Below are positions 20,071 through 28,507 of a stretch of 64,000 bases of DNA, in pieces (position 1 is the stretch's first letter; each line of letters starts with the position of its first letter). The notes beneath the pieces are model-generated. The model was not told where the DNA came from, did not search any database, and saw nothing but the letters and a program-made list of their open reading frames with translations. The DNA lies in NCBI RefSeq assembly GCF_025821625.1, contig NZ_JACKSH010000101.1, positions 37,624 through 101,623 on the forward strand, given 5' to 3'. The stretch comes from Mycolicibacterium pyrenivorans. Its GTDB lineage: Bacteria > Actinomycetota > Actinomycetes > Mycobacteriales > Mycobacteriaceae. The translations under genes and the position numbers were made by a program.

Positions 20071-21011
20071 CAGGCCACGCTCTCCGCCGGCGAGCCGGGC
20101 AGGGCCATCGAGAGCACGCCGTCGCGCGCCAACACCGGAACCGGGTCGAGACGCCCGGTGGTTCCGTCGATCGACGCTCCGGCGTGCACGACATCGAAGT
20201 GGGCGTGGCAGCGGGGGCACCGCAGAACCACGTCGGCCGAGGCCATCCGCCGGTGCAGCACCGCGCCGGCGAGGGACTCACCGCAACCGCCGCAGCGGTC
20301 CTGATAGGCGTACACGTCGTCGCCGACGCGACACGCGAGCACCGTCGTCTGCGCGACCCGGAAGCCACCGACCTCGCCGGGCGCCAGTTCGGCCAGGGCG
20401 GGCACCGGATGCCATGCGGCGGGGGCATGCCGAGCAGCGTGCACCCGGCTCAGCAGTGACTCCGTCGGGATCACCGTGGCTGTGTCCGGTTCCTGCGCAA
20501 CGACTTCGATCGAGGCGATCTCGGGAGCGGCGGCACGCACCGCATCCTCGACGGCCAACTCGAGCGTGACGGCCGACGACGGGCAGCTCTTGCAGCTGCC
20601 CGAGAACTGCAACCGGACGGTGTGGTTCCCGGGGACCCCGACGACGTCCAGCAGGTGCACGTCACCGCCGTGCGACCCGAGATAGGGGCGCACGGTGTCC
20701 AGGGCGTCGGCGATGCGGCGCTCGACCGGGTGCGGGTGCAGACCGTGCACCAGCAGCAGGCTGGCGACGAGGTCGTCGGCGACGAGTGCGTCGGCCACCC
20801 CCGGGGCGCCCCGCACCGCGAGCCGCACCAACCGCTCCAGCCCGGCGCCGTAGAGGTCGGTGATCTCGCGGACCAGTTGCTCGGCGCGTTCCCGGGCGGC
20901 GGCGCCTCCCGCCGCACTCGCCTCGAGCAGCGCCTCGATCCGGTCGCCCGCCGTGCGCCACCGCGCGTCGTCCTCGGGTCCGTCCACGGGTGTCGATCCA
21001 GACGGGCCCAT
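20070..21011 (-). CDS. hhyE: NifU-like/Rieske-like iron-sulfur protein (HhyE-type)
   Basis: A 313-residue two-domain protein. The N-terminal helical region is followed by a NifU-like domain with GSCKSCPSS (C140, C143). The C-terminal part (about 205-305) follows the Rieske fold pattern, but the expected C-x-H and C-x2-H pairs read C240-x2-C243 and C265-x2-C268-H269, so cluster ligands may be all cysteine. It matches the protein encoded after hhySL in M. smegmatis, which has been proposed to pass electrons from the hydrogenase to the respiratory chain. The stop of hhyL is only 3 bases upstream of its start, so both are made together. Confidence 0.85.
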   Translation of the reverse strand: MGPSGSTPVDGPEDDARWRTAGDRIEALLEASAAGGAAARERAEQLVREITDLYGAGLERLVRLAVRGAPGVADALVADDLVASLLLVHGLHPHPVERRIADALDTVRPYLGSHGGDVHLLDVVGVPGNHTVRLQFSGSCKSCPSSAVTLELAVEDAVRAAAPEIASIEVVAQEPDTATVIPTESLLSRVHAARHAPAAWHPVPALAELAPGEVGGFRVAQTTVLACRVGDDVYAYQDRCGGCGESLAGAVLHRRMASADVVLRCPRCHAHFDVVHAGASIDGTTGRLDPVPVLARDGVLSMALPGSPAESVA

Positions 21012-21014
21012 CCG

Positions 21015-22811
21015 TTATTCCCCGGTGACCGACTGGGTCGGGGAGTGCAACAGGTCCAGGCTCTTGCCGTCGCCCAGGTACATGTGCACCCCGCAGGGCA
21101 GACACGGATCGAAGCTGCGCACGGTGCGCATGATGTCGATGCCCTTGAAGTTCTCCCGGCTGTTCTCCTCGAAGATCGGCTGACCCTGCACCGCGTCCTC
21201 GTAGGGGCCGGGAGTGCCGTAGCTGTCGCGCGGATTGGCGTTCCACGGTGTCGGTGGATAGGGGTGGTAGTTGGCGATCTTGCCGTCGCGGATCACCATG
21301 TGGTGGGACAGCACCCCGCGCACCGCCTCGGTGAAACCACAGCCGATGCCCTCGTCGGGGACGTCGAACTTCTCCCAGGTCTTGGTGCGGCCCGCCCGGA
21401 TCTCCACCAACGCCTTCTCGGCGAAGTGCAGTGCGCTGGCGGCGGCGTAGGCCTGGAAGTAGGTGCGGGCCCGGTTGCGCTCGATCGTGTTGCTGCCGTA
21501 CTGCGGGATCTTCCACTCCAGTTCGACGGGGCCCTTCAGCGCCGTCTTGGGCAGATTGATCTGGACGCTGTGGCCGGTCGCCTTCACGTAGCCGATGTCG
21601 ACCAGGCCGGCCAGCGCGGTCGACCACAGCCGGGCCAGCGGCCCGCCGCCGGTGTCCAACGCCAGATGATCGGTGCCGTCGAACCACCGCGGAGACATCA
21701 CCCAGCTGTAGTTGTCGTCGAAGTCGCGTTTCTGCGGCTTGGGGTTGGTGTGCTGGTTCCACGGGTGCCGTCGATCCACCGGGTTTCCCAGCGGATCGGT
21801 CTTGACGAACATCTCCTGGTCTTCCCAGTCGTCGTAGTACGAACTGCCCAGCAGGATCCGGATGCCGAGGTTGATGTCGACCAGCGACGTGGTGACGAGC
21901 TTCCCGTCCACGACCACGCCGGGCGTGACGAACATCTTGCGGCCCCAGTTCTCCATGTCCTTGTAGGCGAAGTTGCAGTGCTCGGGGTCCTGGAACGACC
22001 CCCAGCAGCCAAGCAGCGTGCGCCGCAGGCCCACCTGGTCGTAACCGGGCAGTGCCTCGTAGAAGAAGTCGAACAGGTCGTCGTGCATGGGCACGACCTT
22101 CTTCATGAACTCGACGTAGCGCATCAGCCGGGTCATGTAGTCGGTCATCAGCTGGATCGTCGCGACCGTGCCCACGCCACCGGGGTAGAGCGTGGAGGGA
22201 TGCACGTGCCGGCCTTCCATCAGGCAGAACATCTCCCGGGTCCACCGGCTGACCTGCAGTGCCTCGCGGTAGAAGTCGCCGGTGAACGGGTTGAGCGCGC
22301 GCATGATGTCGGCGATGGTCCGGTACCCGTGCATGTCCGCGCTCGGCGACTGGGTGTTCTCCGCCTTGGCCAGAACGCTCGGGTTGGTCTCGGAGACCAT
22401 CTTCTCGCAGTAGTCGACCCCGACCAGGTTCTCCTGGAAGATGTTGTGGTCGAACATGTATTCCGCGGCCTCGCCGAGGTTGACGATCCATTCGGCGACA
22501 TGCGGGGGCTGCACGCCGTAGGCCATGTTCTGCGCGTAACAGGAACAGGTGGCGTGGTTGTCGCCGCAGATGCCGCAGATCCGGCTGGTGATGAAGTGGG
22601 CGTCGCGGGGGTCCTTGCCCTTCATGAAGATCGAATAGCCACGGAAGATCGACGACGTGCTGTGGCACTCGACGACTTCCCGGTTGTCGAAATCGATCTT
22701 GGTGTAGATGCCGAGGCTGCCGACGATCCGGGTGATGGGATCCCACGCCATCTCCACCAGTTGGCCGGGATCGCGCTTCACGTGGGACGGCTCGGGGATG
22801 ATCGTGGTCAT
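21015..22811 (-). CDS. hhyL: [NiFe] hydrogenase large subunit, group 1h (HhyL)
   Basis: A 598-residue catalytic subunit that splits H2 at a NiFe site. The L1 motif RICGICGDNH lies at about residues 78-87 and the L2 motif DPCLPCGVH at 568-576, so all four nickel-binding cysteines are present. A 22-residue tail follows His576 and is the expected target of the maturation protease. The sequence style (WDPITRIVGSLGIYTKIDF, GSFQDPEHCNF) is that of actinobacterial group 1h enzymes, including M. smegmatis Hhy, which oxidise H2 at atmospheric concentration. It starts 88 bases after hhyS. No Tat signal is expected on a large subunit. Confidence 0.96.
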   Translation of the reverse strand: MTTIIPEPSHVKRDPGQLVEMAWDPITRIVGSLGIYTKIDFDNREVVECHSTSSIFRGYSIFMKGKDPRDAHFITSRICGICGDNHATCSCYAQNMAYGVQPPHVAEWIVNLGEAAEYMFDHNIFQENLVGVDYCEKMVSETNPSVLAKAENTQSPSADMHGYRTIADIMRALNPFTGDFYREALQVSRWTREMFCLMEGRHVHPSTLYPGGVGTVATIQLMTDYMTRLMRYVEFMKKVVPMHDDLFDFFYEALPGYDQVGLRRTLLGCWGSFQDPEHCNFAYKDMENWGRKMFVTPGVVVDGKLVTTSLVDINLGIRILLGSSYYDDWEDQEMFVKTDPLGNPVDRRHPWNQHTNPKPQKRDFDDNYSWVMSPRWFDGTDHLALDTGGGPLARLWSTALAGLVDIGYVKATGHSVQINLPKTALKGPVELEWKIPQYGSNTIERNRARTYFQAYAAASALHFAEKALVEIRAGRTKTWEKFDVPDEGIGCGFTEAVRGVLSHHMVIRDGKIANYHPYPPTPWNANPRDSYGTPGPYEDAVQGQPIFEENSRENFKGIDIMRTVRSFDPCLPCGVHMYLGDGKSLDLLHSPTQSVTGE

Positions 22812-22899
22812 CGAATTCTGCTTCTTTCGTCTAGATCGACTGCGCCAGAGAAAGATTCGGCACAGGATGTGTCGCCGAGGGCACCGAAGTGACCCGCAC

Positions 22900-23955
22900 C
22901 TACCAGGTGCGGGTCGCGCCGGTCTCGAGTTTGGGGCCGCGACGGCGCCACTTGGGCTCCTTGTCGACGGTCTTGCCGGTGACGTGGCGCAGGCTGCGGA
23001 TCACGGAGCCGTAGAGGCCGGATGCGGCGGTGGAGACCTTGCCGCCCGGTGGTTCGTCCATGAACGGCATGAACTTGTCGGGGAACCCGGGCATGGTGCA
23101 GCCGATGCAGATCCCGCCCACGTTCGGGCACCCGCCGATGCCGTTGATCCAGCCGCGCTTGGGGACGTTGCACTTCACCACCGGACCCCAGCAGCCAAGC
23201 TTGACAATGCATTTCGGCGAGCCGTACTCGGTGGCGAAGTCGCCCTGCTCGTAGTAGCCGGCCCGGTCACACCCCTCGTGAACGGTCTGACCGAACAGCC
23301 ACTGCGGCCGCAGCGCGTCGTCCAGCGGGATCATCGGTGCCTGATCGGTCGCCATGTAGAGCAGGTACGTCAAGGTTTCCGACAGGTTGTCCGGCTGAAT
23401 CGGGCATCCGGGCACACAGACGATCGGGATGCCCGCCTTGCTCTTCCACTCCCACCCGAGATAGTCGGGGACCCCCATGGCCCCCGTCGGATTTCCCGCC
23501 ATCGCGTGGATTCCGCCGTAGGTGGCACAGGTGCCGACCGCGACGACCGCGGTCGCCTTGGGGGCGAGCCGGTCCAGCCACTCGCTGGTCGTCATCGGTT
23601 GACCTGTTGCCGGGTCGTTGCCGAATCCGCACCAGTACCCTTCGTCGTGGAGTTGCTCGTTGGGGATCGACCCCTCGACGACCAACACGAACGGTTCCAG
23701 TTCGCCTCTGTCTGCTCTGAAGAACCATTCGAGGAAGTCGTCCGCACCTCCGTTGGGCCCGCACTCGAAATCGATGAGGGGCCAATGCACGGCGATCTTG
23801 GGCAGACCGGGAAGAGCGCCAAGGGCGATCTCCTCGATGCTGGGTTGGGTGGCGGCAGTCAGCGCCACAGAATCGCCGTCGCAACTCAATCCGGCATTGA
23901 TCCACAGCACGTGGATCAAGGCCTCTTCTGCTTTGACTGCAGCCTCCGTCGGCAT
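22900..23955 (-). CDS. hhyS: [NiFe] hydrogenase small subunit, group 1h (HhyS)
   Basis: A 351-residue electron-transfer subunit with three iron-sulfur clusters. The proximal-cluster motif that is usually C-x2-C reads C25-D-G-D28, so Asp28 replaces a cysteine; GTCATYGG and PGCPIQPDN give further ligands. Medial and distal cluster ligands lie in TVHEGCDRAGYYEQGDFA, GSPKCIVKLGCWGPVVKC and GGCPNVGGICIGCTMPGFPD. There is no twin-arginine signal, so the enzyme stays in the cytosol. The 3-Cys-1-Asp proximal site is known for the oxygen-tolerant actinobacterial-type enzymes. A promoter is visible 85 bases upstream of the ATG. Confidence 0.96.
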   Translation of the reverse strand: MPTEAAVKAEEALIHVLWINAGLSCDGDSVALTAATQPSIEEIALGALPGLPKIAVHWPLIDFECGPNGGADDFLEWFFRADRGELEPFVLVVEGSIPNEQLHDEGYWCGFGNDPATGQPMTTSEWLDRLAPKATAVVAVGTCATYGGIHAMAGNPTGAMGVPDYLGWEWKSKAGIPIVCVPGCPIQPDNLSETLTYLLYMATDQAPMIPLDDALRPQWLFGQTVHEGCDRAGYYEQGDFATEYGSPKCIVKLGCWGPVVKCNVPKRGWINGIGGCPNVGGICIGCTMPGFPDKFMPFMDEPPGGKVSTAASGLYGSVIRSLRHVTGKTVDKEPKWRRRGPKLETGATRTW

Positions 23956-24039
23956 TTGTCACAGCTTTCCGAGCTCCGGGCTGGGGAGCCCTGCGCCAAT
24001 GGAGTCGACCCTCGCCCCTCTTGCGTGGCGCTGTCTCTG

Positions 24040-24068
24040 GGTCTACTCCGGCGGGTTTGTCTTGTCAA
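24040..24068 (-). promoter_or_regulatory. putative SigA-type promoter of hhySL
   Basis: On the minus strand TTGACA (24068-24063) is followed by exactly 17 bases and TAGACC (24045-24040). This is the only perfect -35 hexamer noticed in the window. It lies in the 129-base gap between hypB and hhyS and predicts a 5' leader of about 75-80 bases. It would let the structural genes be expressed apart from hypAB. Confidence 0.6.
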
Positions 24069-24084
24069 CGGAATCTTGTGACAT

Positions 24085-24891
24085 CTACCCGGTTTCGGGC
24101 CGGTTTGCCAGAACCCCGATCCAGTCGTACCAGTCGGAGATATCATCACCGGTGGTAGCCGACAGCGGCAATATTTTGACGCCGGCGTTCAGCGATCTTG
24201 CATACCCGGCGCACGCCTCGAGATCGAAGTCCACGTACGGCAGCAGGTCGATCTTGTTGATGACGATCAGCCCCGCCGCGGCAAACATGTGCGGGTACTT
24301 CAACGGCTTGTCGGCGCCCTCGGTCACCGAGATCACGACGACCTTGCTGTGCTCGCCGAGGTCGAACATGGCCGGACAGACGAGGTTGCCGACGTTCTCG
24401 ATGAACAGCAGCGAGCCCGGCTCGGGATCGAGCGTGTCGAGGGCCCGCCGCACCATGTCGGCGTCGAGATGGCAGCCGGCCCCGGTGTTGATCTGCACCG
24501 CGCGGGCACCGGCGGCCCGGATGCGATCGGCGTCGAGCAGCGTCTCCTGATCTCCCTCGATGACGGCGATCGGCTGCTGTTCGCCGAGGTCGCGGATGGT
24601 GCGTTCGAGGAGGGTGGTCTTCCCGGCGCCTGGCGAACTCGTCATGTTCAGGGCCAGGATGTCGCGCTCGGCAAGCCACCTGCGGTTCTCGTCGGCGACC
24701 CGGTCGTTCTTCGCGAGGACCTTCTGCTCGAGGGTGATGGTCTCGGTGTGGAGGTGCTCGTGTGAATCGCCGTGCTCATGGGGATGGTCGTGCTCATGGG
24801 GATGGTCATGTCCGTGGCGATGCCGCGCGCCGTCGTGTCCGGCCAGCGTGACGACCGCGCCGTCTCCGCCGCAGCCGCAGGTTGCGCACAT
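24085..24891 (-). CDS. hypB: hydrogenase nickel incorporation GTPase HypB
   Basis: A 268-residue nickel-insertion GTPase. The N-terminus has MCATCGCGG (the CxxCGC nickel site) and a histidine-rich stretch (about residues 23-48, repeated HEH/HPHEHDH), likely storing nickel. The GTPase core has the P-loop SSPGAGKTTLLE, the metal-site GAGCHLDADMV, IENVGNLVCPA and NKIDLLPYVDFD. It works with HypA to load nickel into HhyL after the iron centre is built. The start is placed at MCATCGC because the longer open frame adds only arginine-rich shadow sequence. It begins 2 bases after the hypA stop. Confidence 0.96.
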   Translation of the reverse strand: MCATCGCGGDGAVVTLAGHDGARHRHGHDHPHEHDHPHEHGDSHEHLHTETITLEQKVLAKNDRVADENRRWLAERDILALNMTSSPGAGKTTLLERTIRDLGEQQPIAVIEGDQETLLDADRIRAAGARAVQINTGAGCHLDADMVRRALDTLDPEPGSLLFIENVGNLVCPAMFDLGEHSKVVVISVTEGADKPLKYPHMFAAAGLIVINKIDLLPYVDFDLEACAGYARSLNAGVKILPLSATTGDDISDWYDWIGVLANRPETG

Positions 24892-24893
24892 GG

Positions 24894-25223
24894 TCAGCTC
24901 ACTTCCATCGACAGGATCTTCAGGTCCCGACCCTCGAGCACCTCGACGTCGGCACTCCCGCACGGACACAACAGGATCGGGTCACTCAGCTCGAAACGGG
25001 CGGCGCACGTGCGGCACTGCGCGGCACCGGGGCGCACGTCGACGTCGAGCGTCGCACCGTCGGCGACCGTCCCCTCGGTGGCCAGGCCGAAGCAGAACTC
25101 CATCGCGGCGGGCACGATCGCGCACAGCGCGCCGACCTCCAGCCTGACGCTGTGCACGCGCCGGCCCGCGGCGTGCTCGCACACCGCGTCGACAACACTC
25201 TGCGTGATCGCCATCTCGTGCAT
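24894..25223 (-). CDS. hypA: hydrogenase maturation nickel chaperone HypA
   Basis: A 109-residue HypA. The N-terminal MHEMAITQ carries the nickel-binding His2-Glu3 and a zinc site is formed by CRTC (about 70-73) and CPCG (about 87-90), where the second pair has C-x-C instead of the usual C-x2-C. It hands nickel to HypB and the large subunit. It is the first gene of the island in the direction of transcription. A TATCGT -10 with TGGACG 18 bases upstream lies 28 bases before its ATG. Confidence 0.92.
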   Translation of the reverse strand: MHEMAITQSVVDAVCEHAAGRRVHSVRLEVGALCAIVPAAMEFCFGLATEGTVADGATLDVDVRPGAAQCRTCAARFELSDPILLCPCGSADVEVLEGRDLKILSMEVS

Positions 25224-25250
25224 CGGTGCCCATTCTGCCTGGGTGAACCC

Positions 25251-25280
25251 ACGATAGGCCCGCGTCCGGCCGGGCGTCCA
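25251..25280 (-). promoter_or_regulatory. candidate promoter of hypAB
   Basis: On the minus strand TGGACG (25280-25275), 18 bases, then TATCGT (25256-25251). The -35 is one change from TTGACG. It lies in the 73-base gap upstream of hypA and would make hypA the first gene of the maturation transcript. Confidence 0.4.
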
Positions 25281-25296
25281 CGTTCGGTGCGCGCGG

Positions 25297-26196
25297 TCAG
25301 GCGCGGTCCGCGACGTCCGCCGCGAAGACTCGGCGCAGGAAGTCGATCTGGTCGGCCTTGACCTGCGGGTCGTGATAGATGTCGAAGTGCCCGTACGGGT
25401 AGTGGCGCAACTCGCCCCGCGGCGCCCGGTGTGCCGCCTCGATCGTCGGACCAGGTGGCGTGGTCGTGTCGCCGTCGCAGACGCACACCAGCAGCGGCAT
25501 GCGAAGCCGTCCGGCCTTCCTGCCGGGCCGGTAGAACGGGAACCTCAGCATCAACCTCGCCGCGAACTCGTTGCGCCACAACGACCCCGGACCGACGAGG
25601 GCCTCGAATCCGGGCTTCGCGTCCGGCGCGGTGAGCGCCGCGTAGCTGCCCGGCACGCCCACCGCGGGCACCAGGCGAGGCGGACGTCCACGCCAGGCGC
25701 CGAGTTGATCCCGCAGCCCGGCCAGGGTCAGCGCCGCCGCGGTCCGCAGCGGCACCTCGCGCAGCGCGGCGATGGAGTCGGTGAACGGCGCCTGCGCTAT
25801 CACCGCCGCGATCCGCGGATCGTCCGCGGCGACCGCGAGCACGTGGCCGCCGCTGAACGACGACCCCCACAGCACGATCCGGTCGGGATCGACGCCGTCG
25901 AGGCGGCGGGCCCATGCGACGACCGCTCGGTAGTCGTCCAGCTGCCTGCCGATGTCGAGCAGCTGGCGGGGCATGCCGGTGGACGCGCCGAAATGCCGGT
26001 AGTCGAAGAGCACCACGACGTAGCCGGCGTCGCGGAACGCCTCGGCGTAGGCAGGCAGCCCGTCGTCGCGGGTGGCGCTGAAGCCGTGAGCCATGACGAC
26101 GCACGGGCGGGCCCGGCCGCCGGCGTGCGGGCGGTAGACGTAGGCGGCGAGCGCTTCACCTGCGGCGGGAATGCGGACCTCCGGTGGCGTCGTCAT
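25297..26196 (-). CDS. alpha/beta hydrolase
   Basis: A 299-residue serine hydrolase of the dienelactone/peptidase-like group. The nucleophile elbow is LWGSSFSGGHVL (G-x-S-x-[SG]) and the early HG motif is VVMAHGFSATRDDG. VCDGDTTTPPG supplies the acid and YGHFDIYHDP the histidine. The substrate is unknown. The start at ATG 26196 is preferred over a GTG 30 bases upstream, because TACCTT (26208-26203 on the minus strand) sits 6 bases before it. It separates hypA from recA and diverges from recA. It is not a known hydrogenase gene; position alone does not link it to the island. Confidence 0.85.
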   Translation of the reverse strand: MTTPPEVRIPAAGEALAAYVYRPHAGGRARPCVVMAHGFSATRDDGLPAYAEAFRDAGYVVVLFDYRHFGASTGMPRQLLDIGRQLDDYRAVVAWARRLDGVDPDRIVLWGSSFSGGHVLAVAADDPRIAAVIAQAPFTDSIAALREVPLRTAAALTLAGLRDQLGAWRGRPPRLVPAVGVPGSYAALTAPDAKPGFEALVGPGSLWRNEFAARLMLRFPFYRPGRKAGRLRMPLLVCVCDGDTTTPPGPTIEAAHRAPRGELRHYPYGHFDIYHDPQVKADQIDFLRRVFAADVADRA

Positions 26197-26231
26197 GCCC
26201 AAAAGGTAGTCCGTCGGCGTGTCCACTTGAA

Positions 26232-26247
26232 TCGAACACCTGTTCGT
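26232..26247 (+). promoter_or_regulatory. LexA (SOS) box upstream of recA
   Basis: TCGAACACCTGTTCGT differs from the mycobacterial SOS consensus TCGAAC-N4-GTTCGA at one base. It lies 107 bases before the recA ATG, the position of the LexA-regulated P1 promoter in M. tuberculosis recA. Confidence 0.88.
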
Positions 26248-26276
26248 CTACTGTGGTGATCGTTCGACGCAGTGAC

Positions 26277-26299
26277 TTGTCGGTGCCCTGCCCTAACGT
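26277..26299 (+). promoter_or_regulatory. RecA-NDp (PafBC-dependent) promoter of recA
   Basis: TTGTCGGTG at 26277-26285, 8 bases, then TAACGT at 26294-26299. This is an exact match to the RecA-NDp motif (TTGTCRGTG-N8-TANNNT), the LexA-independent DNA-damage promoter activated by PafBC in mycobacteria. Confidence 0.88.
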
Positions 26300-26353
26300 C
26301 ACGGCCAACCGACCGAGAACCGGTCAAACAACGACTACCGGAAGAGGTACACC

Positions 26354-28507
26354 ATGGCGCAAGCGCCCGATCGCGAGAAGGCCCTCGAGCTGGCCCTCGC
26401 CCAGATCGAGAAGAGTCACGGCAAGGGTTCGGTGATGCGGCTCGGCGACGAGGTGCGCGCACCGATATCGGTCATCCCGACGGGGTCGATCGCCCTCGAC
26501 GTCGCGCTGGGCATCGGTGGACTGCCCCGCGGGCGTGTCATCGAGATCTACGGCCCGGAGTCCTCGGGTAAGACCACCGTCGCACTCCACGCCGTCGCCA
26601 ACGCGCAGGCCGCCGGCGGCATCGCCGCGTTCATCGACGCCGAGCACGCCCTCGATCCCGATTACGCCAAGAAGCTGGGCGTGGACACCGATGCCCTTCT
26701 GGTGTCCCAGCCGGACACCGGTGAGCAGGCGCTGGAGATCGCCGACATGCTGATCCGCTCCGGCGCGCTGGACATCCTGGTCATCGACTCCGTCGCCGCC
26801 CTGGTCCCGAGGGCGGAGATCGAGGGCGAGATGGGCGACAGCCACGTCGGCCTGCAGGCCCGCCTGATGAGCCAGGCGCTCCGCAAGATCACCGGCGCGC
26901 TGAGCAACTCGGGCACCACGGCGATCTTCATCAACCAGCTCCGCGAGAAGATCGGAGTCATGTTCGGGTGTGGATCTTGGTATACCAACGTCACGCTGGC
27001 TGATGGTTCAACAGAGAAGCTCGGCAAAATCGTGAATCAGAAGATGGACGTTGAAGTCCTGTCCTACGACTTCGAGTCTGGGCAGATCGTGCCGCGCAAG
27101 GTGATCAACTGGTTCAACAATGGGAAGACCGAAGAATTCCTGCACTTCAAGGTCGACAGAGCTGGCGGCGGAACGGGGCGTGGTCACGCCAGCCTGGCGA
27201 TGACACGAAACCATCTGATCAGAACCCCTGGTGGATGGCGCGAAGCCGAAGATATCTTGGTTGGTGACCGGGTGATGTTGGCGCAGCCCGCACTGCTCAG
27301 CGATCGACAGTGGGAAGTCATCCTTGGGTCGTTGATGGGAGACGGCTGCCTCTCTCCGGCTGTCCGGCAGGATTCCGAGAGTGCCCGGCTCCGAATGGGA
27401 CACGGAGCCAGACAGGCGGAGTATCTCAATTGGAAGATCTCGCTGCTCAATAACATCCCTCATTGCCGCACTATCAATGGCAAAGGTGCGGTTTTCGCCG
27501 ACTTCACCCCACTTGCTGAACTTCATGAACTGCGTAGTGCGGTGTACCTCGGTGACGGCAAGAAGTTCCTCTCCGAGGACTACCTCAAGGCGCTGACCCC
27601 GCTGGCGTTGGCCGTCTGGTATATGGACGACGGCAGCTTTACCGTGCGGTCCAAGGGGTTTCAACAGCGGACCGAGGGTGGCAGTGGGCGTATCGAGATC
27701 TGTGTGGAGGCGATGACCGAGGGGTCTCAACAGCGACTTCGCGATTACCTGCACGATACGCATGGGCTCGATGTGCGGTTGCGGCGGGCAGGTAAGGCCC
27801 GCAAGGCGGTTCTGGTGTTCTCTACTGCTGCCACCGCAATGTTCCAGCAGATGATTGCACCGTACGTTCATCCGGTAATGGCCTATAAGTTGTTGCCGCG
27901 CTTTCAGGGTCAGTTTGCAGTGGAACCGCAGTTCGTGGAGCCGACGATGCAATTGATGCCAGCGCGCGTCCTGGAAATCGAATCGAAGACGGATTACCAA
28001 AAGATGGACCGCTTCGACATCGAGGTGGAGGGCTCACACAACTACTTCGCCGACGGCGTCATGGTGCACAACTCGCCCGAAACCACAACGGGCGGAAAGG
28101 CCTTGAAGTTCTACTCCTCCGTTCGCCTGGATGTGCGGCGCATCGAGACCCTCAAGGACGGCACCGACGCGGTCGGTAACCGCACTCGGGTCAAGGTCGT
28201 CAAGAACAAGGTGTCGCCGCCGTTCAAGCAGGCCGAGTTCGACATCCTCTATGGCAAGGGCATCAGCAAGGAAGGCTCGCTCATCGACATGGGTGTTGAG
28301 CACGGCTTCATCCGCAAGTCGGGCTCCTGGTTCACCTACGAAGGTGAGCAGCTGGGCCAGGGCAAGGAGAATGCGCGCAACTTCCTGCTCGAGAACGTCG
28401 ATGTGGCCAACGAGATCGAGAAGAAGATCAAGGAGAAGCTCGGTATCGGCGCCGTGGTGACTGCCGACTCGGTCGATGACGTCCTTCCCGCTCCCGTCGA
28501 CTTCTAG
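26354..28507 (+). CDS. recA: recombinase RecA precursor with in-frame intein
   Basis: A 717-residue precursor. The N-terminal extein is 205 residues (Walker [10 protein letters not shown] near 66-74, ending EKIGVMFG). Residues 206-573 are an intein and the C-terminal extein is 144 residues starting SPETTTGG. Splicing gives a 349-residue RecA, the normal mycobacterial size. RecA binds single-stranded DNA, carries out strand exchange and triggers LexA self-cleavage. The insertion point is the one used in M. leprae (RecA-b), not that of M. tuberculosis. Transcription is controlled by a LexA box and a PafBC-type promoter; a 32-base overlap couples it to recX. Confidence 0.98.
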   Translation: MAQAPDREKALELALAQIEKSHGKGSVMRLGDEVRAPISVIPTGSIALDVALGIGGLPRGRVIEIYGPESSGKTTVALHAVANAQAAGGIAAFIDAEHALDPDYAKKLGVDTDALLVSQPDTGEQALEIADMLIRSGALDILVIDSVAALVPRAEIEGEMGDSHVGLQARLMSQALRKITGALSNSGTTAIFINQLREKIGVMFGCGSWYTNVTLADGSTEKLGKIVNQKMDVEVLSYDFESGQIVPRKVINWFNNGKTEEFLHFKVDRAGGGTGRGHASLAMTRNHLIRTPGGWREAEDILVGDRVMLAQPALLSDRQWEVILGSLMGDGCLSPAVRQDSESARLRMGHGARQAEYLNWKISLLNNIPHCRTINGKGAVFADFTPLAELHELRSAVYLGDGKKFLSEDYLKALTPLALAVWYMDDGSFTVRSKGFQQRTEGGSGRIEICVEAMTEGSQQRLRDYLHDTHGLDVRLRRAGKARKAVLVFSTAATAMFQQMIAPYVHPVMAYKLLPRFQGQFAVEPQFVEPTMQLMPARVLEIESKTDYQKMDRFDIEVEGSHNYFADGVMVHNSPETTTGGKALKFYSSVRLDVRRIETLKDGTDAVGNRTRVKVVKNKVSPPFKQAEFDILYGKGISKEGSLIDMGVEHGFIRKSGSWFTYEGEQLGQGKENARNFLLENVDVANEIEKKIKEKLGIGAVVTADSVDDVLPAPVDF
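26969..28072 (+). mobile_element. RecA-b site intein with LAGLIDADG homing endonuclease
   Basis: This 368-residue intein begins with Cys ([14 protein letters not shown], block A) and ends in VMVHN followed by Ser as the +1 residue. Block B has [11 protein letters not shown]; the last block is [16 protein letters not shown]. The two LAGLIDADG motifs are [10 protein letters not shown] and VWYMDDGSF with both catalytic Asp in place, so the homing endonuclease may be active. The DNA is less GC-rich than recA: 27 of 60 bases are G/C at 27421-27480, against 46 of 60 in the extein at 26581-26640. This fits horizontal arrival. Confidence 0.96.

Noticed and set aside
20622..22892. A 756-residue plus-strand frame opposite hhyL
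   Set aside because: It is the mirror of the hydrogenase large subunit; no recognisable domain and no Shine-Dalgarno or promoter.
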